A stretch of DNA of 34,008 nt from Candidatus Polarisedimenticolaceae bacterium (GTDB taxonomy: Bacteria; Acidobacteriota; Polarisedimenticolia; Polarisedimenticolales; DASRJG01), in assembly GCA_036376135.1 (NCBI GenBank), contig DASVAW010000157.1, forward strand, positions 1-34,008, written 5' to 3'. The position numbers were made by a program, and so were the translations under genes. The notes under the pieces are model-generated. The model was not told the DNA's origin, made no database searches, and worked only from the letters and a program-made list of their open reading frames with translations. Position 1 is the first letter of the stretch, and each line of letters starts with the position of its first letter. Positions 31,826-34,008 of this stretch are shown one piece after another.

Positions 31826-32221
31826 TCAACAGGACCTCCTCCGGCCCCGGTCGTCCCAACCGGGGCGGAAGGCGTCCGGAAGGTGACGGATCTCGGCCCC
31901 GGAACCATGCGCCACGACCTCGACGACGTCGAATCGGCAGGGGCGGTCCTGCGCGTCCCGCTCGACGAGGTACCACGTCGCCAGGGTCGCGAGACGGCGT
32001 CGCTTTCCGGCGGTGACCGCTTCGGCCGGGGTCCCGAATCCGTCTCCTCCCCGTGCCTTCACCTCGACGAAGACGAGGACCTCGCCGTCCTCCGCGACGA
32101 GGTCGATCTCCCCCGCCCGGCAGCGCCAGCGGCGCTCGATCACGCGCATCCCCGTCGCCTCGAGGTGTCGGGCGGCCGCCTCCTCCCCCTCGAGACCCAG
32201 CGCGTGCCGGGGATCGATCAA
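31826..32221 (-). CDS. YraN family (UPF0102) nuclease-fold protein
   Basis: This 131-residue protein is the YraN / UPF0102 family with a restriction-endonuclease-like fold. LGLEGEEAAARHLEATGMRVIERRWRC precedes the core GEIDLVAEDGEVLVFVEVKAR, which carries the Asp and the ExK of the nuclease motif. KRRRLATLATWYL then follows and is conserved too. The family is widespread and its cellular role is unsettled, though DNA uptake or repair links are proposed. The TTG at 32221 overlaps the TGA of the upstream gene (TTGA), so it is the fourth gene of the sigma-factor operon rather than a partner of rsmI or rnhB as in many bacteria. Confidence 0.9.
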   Translation of the reverse strand: MIDPRHALGLEGEEAAARHLEATGMRVIERRWRCRAGEIDLVAEDGEVLVFVEVKARGGDGFGTPAEAVTAGKRRRLATLATWYLVERDAQDRPCRFDVVEVVAHGSGAEIRHLPDAFRPGWDDRGRRRSC

Positions 32222-32739
32222 GGCGCCTCGGGGGCCGGGGCGACCGGCCGGCGCATCGGCATCCGTTCGCGCTGGCGCATCGGGCCCGCCTCGCCGCGAA
32301 TCCGCCGGTCGACCTCGCGCCGGAACTTCGCGACGAAGAATCGGAGCTCCGCACGCTGGCGCGAGGAGAGGGCGGCGTCGACTTCCTTCATCCTCGCCCT
32401 CACCTCCGACTCGCGCTCGACCTCGGAGGCGTCCACCCGCGCGAGGATCTTGTCGATCTCCGCGTCGGGGGCTCCGACGCGCAGGGCGGTGCGCAGCTCG
32501 CGCGCCGAGACGGCCTTCTCCCGACGCCCTTCCCTGCGGATCCGCTCGATCGCCTCGATCTTCGGCACGACCTCGGCGGCCTGCGCGTCGGTGAGTTGGA
32601 GCTCCTGGCGGAGCCGCTCGGCGAAGACCTTGCGCAGGCGTTCCCCGGGGCGCGGAGTCTCCGCGGGAGGGGCCTGGTCCTGGGCGAGCGCCGGGGCGGC
32701 GAGGAGCAGCATCACGAGAAGGCGAACGATCGTGTTCAT
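32218..32739 (-). CDS. CpxP/Spy-like periplasmic helical protein
   Basis: This 173-residue protein has a clear signal peptide (MNTIVRLLVMLLLAAPALAQ). The mature part is mostly charged helix: LRQELQLTDAQAAEVVPKIEAIERIRRE, later LSSRQRAELRFFVAKFRREVDRRI. The pattern of LTxxQ with Arg/Glu helices resembles Spy/CpxP-type periplasmic sensors or chaperones, though the exact LTxxQ repeats are only partly present. It lies between an anti-sigma gene and yraN, overlapping each by four bases. Periplasmic stress sensing together with the sigma/anti-sigma pair is a reasonable inference from this position, as CpxP-like zinc or envelope sensors often neighbour ECF genes. Confidence 0.75.
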   Translation of the reverse strand: MNTIVRLLVMLLLAAPALAQDQAPPAETPRPGERLRKVFAERLRQELQLTDAQAAEVVPKIEAIERIRREGRREKAVSARELRTALRVGAPDAEIDKILARVDASEVERESEVRARMKEVDAALSSRQRAELRFFVAKFRREVDRRIRGEAGPMRQRERMPMRRPVAPAPEAP

Positions 32740-33350
32740 GCATCACCTCGGGGCGAAAGGCGGGCCTCTTCCTCGTCGAGCCAGCGTTCGAGACGCTCGA
32801 GCGCCTTCTCGTCGAGCTTGTCGAGATCCGGGAACGGGCCGTCCACCGGTTCGACCTCGTCGTCGTCCCCCAGCGCGAGCGCCGACCAGGCGTCCCGTGC
32901 GAAGGAGTCGAGCGAGGGCTCGTCGGCCGGTCGTTTCTCGGGGGGCTTGACCGGCGGGTTCGCGACCTCCGGATCCGACGCCGCGGGCTTCGGCCCTTCC
33001 GCGATCAGGGGGACCTCCGGCGCGCGCAGGAGCCAGGCGCCCAGCAGCGCTCCGGCGACGGTCGCGGCGACCGCGGCACCCGCCCAGGTCCATCCGCGCG
33101 AGGTCTCGGCGTCCAGACGGGATCTCAGGCGGCGGTCGAAGCGTTCCCAGTCGCGCTCGGTGGGCTCGGGGAGCGGATCCCGGTCGGCCGCCGGGAGCGC
33201 CGCCATCGCGACGAGCGGGAGCGACGGGCGGCAGGCCTCGCACCCGCCCGCGTGCGCCCGCAGGTCGGCCAGGACGGAGGGGGCGGCGCCCGGACCTTCC
33301 GCCAGCGCCTCGGCGAGCACGGATTCGAACGAAGCACAGTCCCGGATCAT
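32736..33350 (-). CDS. Putative anti-sigma factor with single membrane helix
   Basis: The 204-residue protein has a short N-terminal cytoplasmic domain with H33-x3-C-x2-C (HAGGCEAC), the zinc-binding anti-sigma (ZAS-like) motif. One membrane helix follows (about residues 90-108, AGAAVAATVAGALLGAWLL), then a periplasmic Pro/Glu/Asp-rich tail. The ATG overlaps the sigma gene's TGA by four bases (ATGA), the standard arrangement of ECF sigma and cognate anti-sigma. It should hold the sigma factor inactive at the membrane until an envelope signal releases it. The acidic tail (DDDEVEPVDGPFPDLDKLDE) is unlike typical regulated-proteolysis sites. Confidence 0.82.
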   Translation of the reverse strand: MIRDCASFESVLAEALAEGPGAAPSVLADLRAHAGGCEACRPSLPLVAMAALPAADRDPLPEPTERDWERFDRRLRSRLDAETSRGWTWAGAAVAATVAGALLGAWLLRAPEVPLIAEGPKPAASDPEVANPPVKPPEKRPADEPSLDSFARDAWSALALGDDDEVEPVDGPFPDLDKLDEKALERLERWLDEEEARLSPRGDA

Positions 33351-33901
33351 CGGGAGCCTCCTTTCGAGGTCGTCAGGCGACGGCGCAGGTTTGCGACGGC
33401 CTGGTGAAGATGGGCCTTCACGGCCCCGACGGTGAGCCCCATGGCGCCGGCCACGTCCTCGTGCGTCATGCCGGAGAAGACCTTGAGCAGGACCACTTCG
33501 CGCTGCCGGGGCGGAAGGGCCGCGACGGCGAGGCGGACGACGCGCCGGGCTTCGCCCTCCTCGAGCGCACCGTCCGCCCGCGGACGGGGGTCCACGGGCT
33601 CGGGGGCCCCGTCGACGGGTTCGTCAGGACGCAGGCGCGCCCCCCGGGTCCGGCAGGCGTTCACCGCGATCGTGAGCAGCCACGCCCGAAGGGGAGCGTC
33701 CCGCCTCCAGCTCCTGAGCGATCGCCACGCCCGCACGAAAGTCTCCTGCGCCGCATCCTCGGCGTCCGCGGGGGATCTCAGCAGGCGACGTGCCACGGCC
33801 ATCACGGCTCCTCGGTGCTGCAGAACGAGGACGTCGAAGGCCGCCCGGTCACCCTCGAGGCATCGGTCCACGAGACGGGCGTCGTTGGCGTCCACGTTCA
33901 T
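33347..33901 (-). CDS. ECF-family RNA polymerase sigma factor
   Basis: This 184-residue sigma-70 family protein of ECF type has region 2 at residues about 9-78 (DAEDAAQETFVRAWRSL is region 2.2-2.3). A linker follows, and then region 4 from about residue 120 (LPPRQREVVLLKVFSGMTHEDVAGAMGLTVGAVKAHLHQAVANLRR), the helix-turn-helix for the -35 box. No clear ribosome site precedes the ATG at 33901. It leads a four-gene operon with anti-sigma, CpxP/Spy-like and YraN genes; each downstream start overlaps the previous stop. Autoregulation from the region 33902-33932 is likely by analogy but no matching promoter is identified here. Confidence 0.92.
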   Translation of the reverse strand: MNVDANDARLVDRCLEGDRAAFDVLVLQHRGAVMAVARRLLRSPADAEDAAQETFVRAWRSLRSWRRDAPLRAWLLTIAVNACRTRGARLRPDEPVDGAPEPVDPRPRADGALEEGEARRVVRLAVAALPPRQREVVLLKVFSGMTHEDVAGAMGLTVGAVKAHLHQAVANLRRRLTTSKGGSR

Positions 33902-33932
33902 CAGGGAGGACCCGCGCCGGGCCGCGGAGGTT

Positions 33933-34008
33933 TATGGGGGCAGCAACCTATTTCGCAACTGGGGACAGTCACCGTATTCCCCGGACCCGTAACGTGCGAT
34001 TCGGGTCC
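33933..34008. repeat. REP-like palindromic element, copy 4 (truncated by window end)
   Basis: The left arm carries the core GGGGGCAGCAACCTATTT. A second unit (GGGGACAGTCACCGTATT) follows, then a closing GGACCCG...CGGGTCC hairpin at the window edge. The right arm should lie beyond 34008. It sits upstream of the ECF sigma operon. Confidence 0.7.

Overview
The window is high-GC, densely packed DNA from a Gram-negative bacterium. Evidence for an outer membrane includes two lipobox lipoproteins, periplasmic L,D-transpeptidases and nucleotide-sugar genes of the LPS/O-glycan type. The gene mix (a large BNR/PKD surface protein, stand-alone nuoB and nuoI, a NarI/HdrD-like Fe-S oxidoreductase, REP-like palindromes) would fit an Acidobacteriota-like lineage. 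That placement is inference; no rRNA or marker phylogeny is available here. Many neighbouring genes overlap by 1 to 4 bases (ATGA, GTGA, TGATG, TTGA), so operons can be read directly from the sequence.

Layout. (1) 1-2568: 3' part of a large secreted BNR/PKD protein, then a 45-residue basic protein. (2) 2.8-12.6 kb: a glycan locus. Two convergent GT2 glycosyltransferases are separated by a palindromic element. A CmcI-type methyltransferase and a NeuD/PglD-like acyltransferase follow on the plus strand. A minus-strand operon (12643 to 6280) carries a carboxypeptidase-regulatory-like protein, an unrecognised protein, rfbF, rfbG, a sugar C-methyltransferase, an RmlC-like cupin and a DegT aminotransferase. 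It probably makes a CDP-linked branched deoxy-amino sugar. (3) 12.8-16.2 kb: an abundant-looking helical lipoprotein ending in Lys-Lys with its own terminator, followed by two membrane-anchored YkuD L,D-transpeptidases and a secreted cysteine-free YkuD-like protein. I read this as a candidate Braun-lipoprotein-like system tethering the outer membrane to peptidoglycan. (4) 16.3-19.2 kb: a three-gene electron-transfer operon (NarI/HdrD fusion, Rieske protein, NuoI-like ferredoxin). (5) 19.3-26.7 kb: a tightly coupled minus-strand operon, nuoB - midA/NDUFAF7-like methyltransferase - UPF0489 (peptide-arginase-like) TPR lipoprotein - MoxR ATPase - CoxE-type VWA protein - RNB exoribonuclease. (6) 26.8-31.2 kb: lpdA, a 2-oxoacid dehydrogenase E2, lipB and lipA, a lipoyl synthesis and use operon. 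(7) 31.1-33.9 kb: a TlpA-like thioredoxin with no canonical start codon, tRNA-Gly(GCC), and an ECF sigma / anti-sigma / CpxP-Spy-like / YraN operon.

Four copies of a palindromic element built on an 18-bp core (GGGGACAGCAACCTATTT and close variants) sit between genes. Three are complete inverted repeats and one runs off the right edge. In two cases the palindrome supplies or abuts the stop codons of both flanking convergent genes. No interval longer than 300 bases lacks a gene, and no CRISPR array, transposase gene or rRNA is visible.
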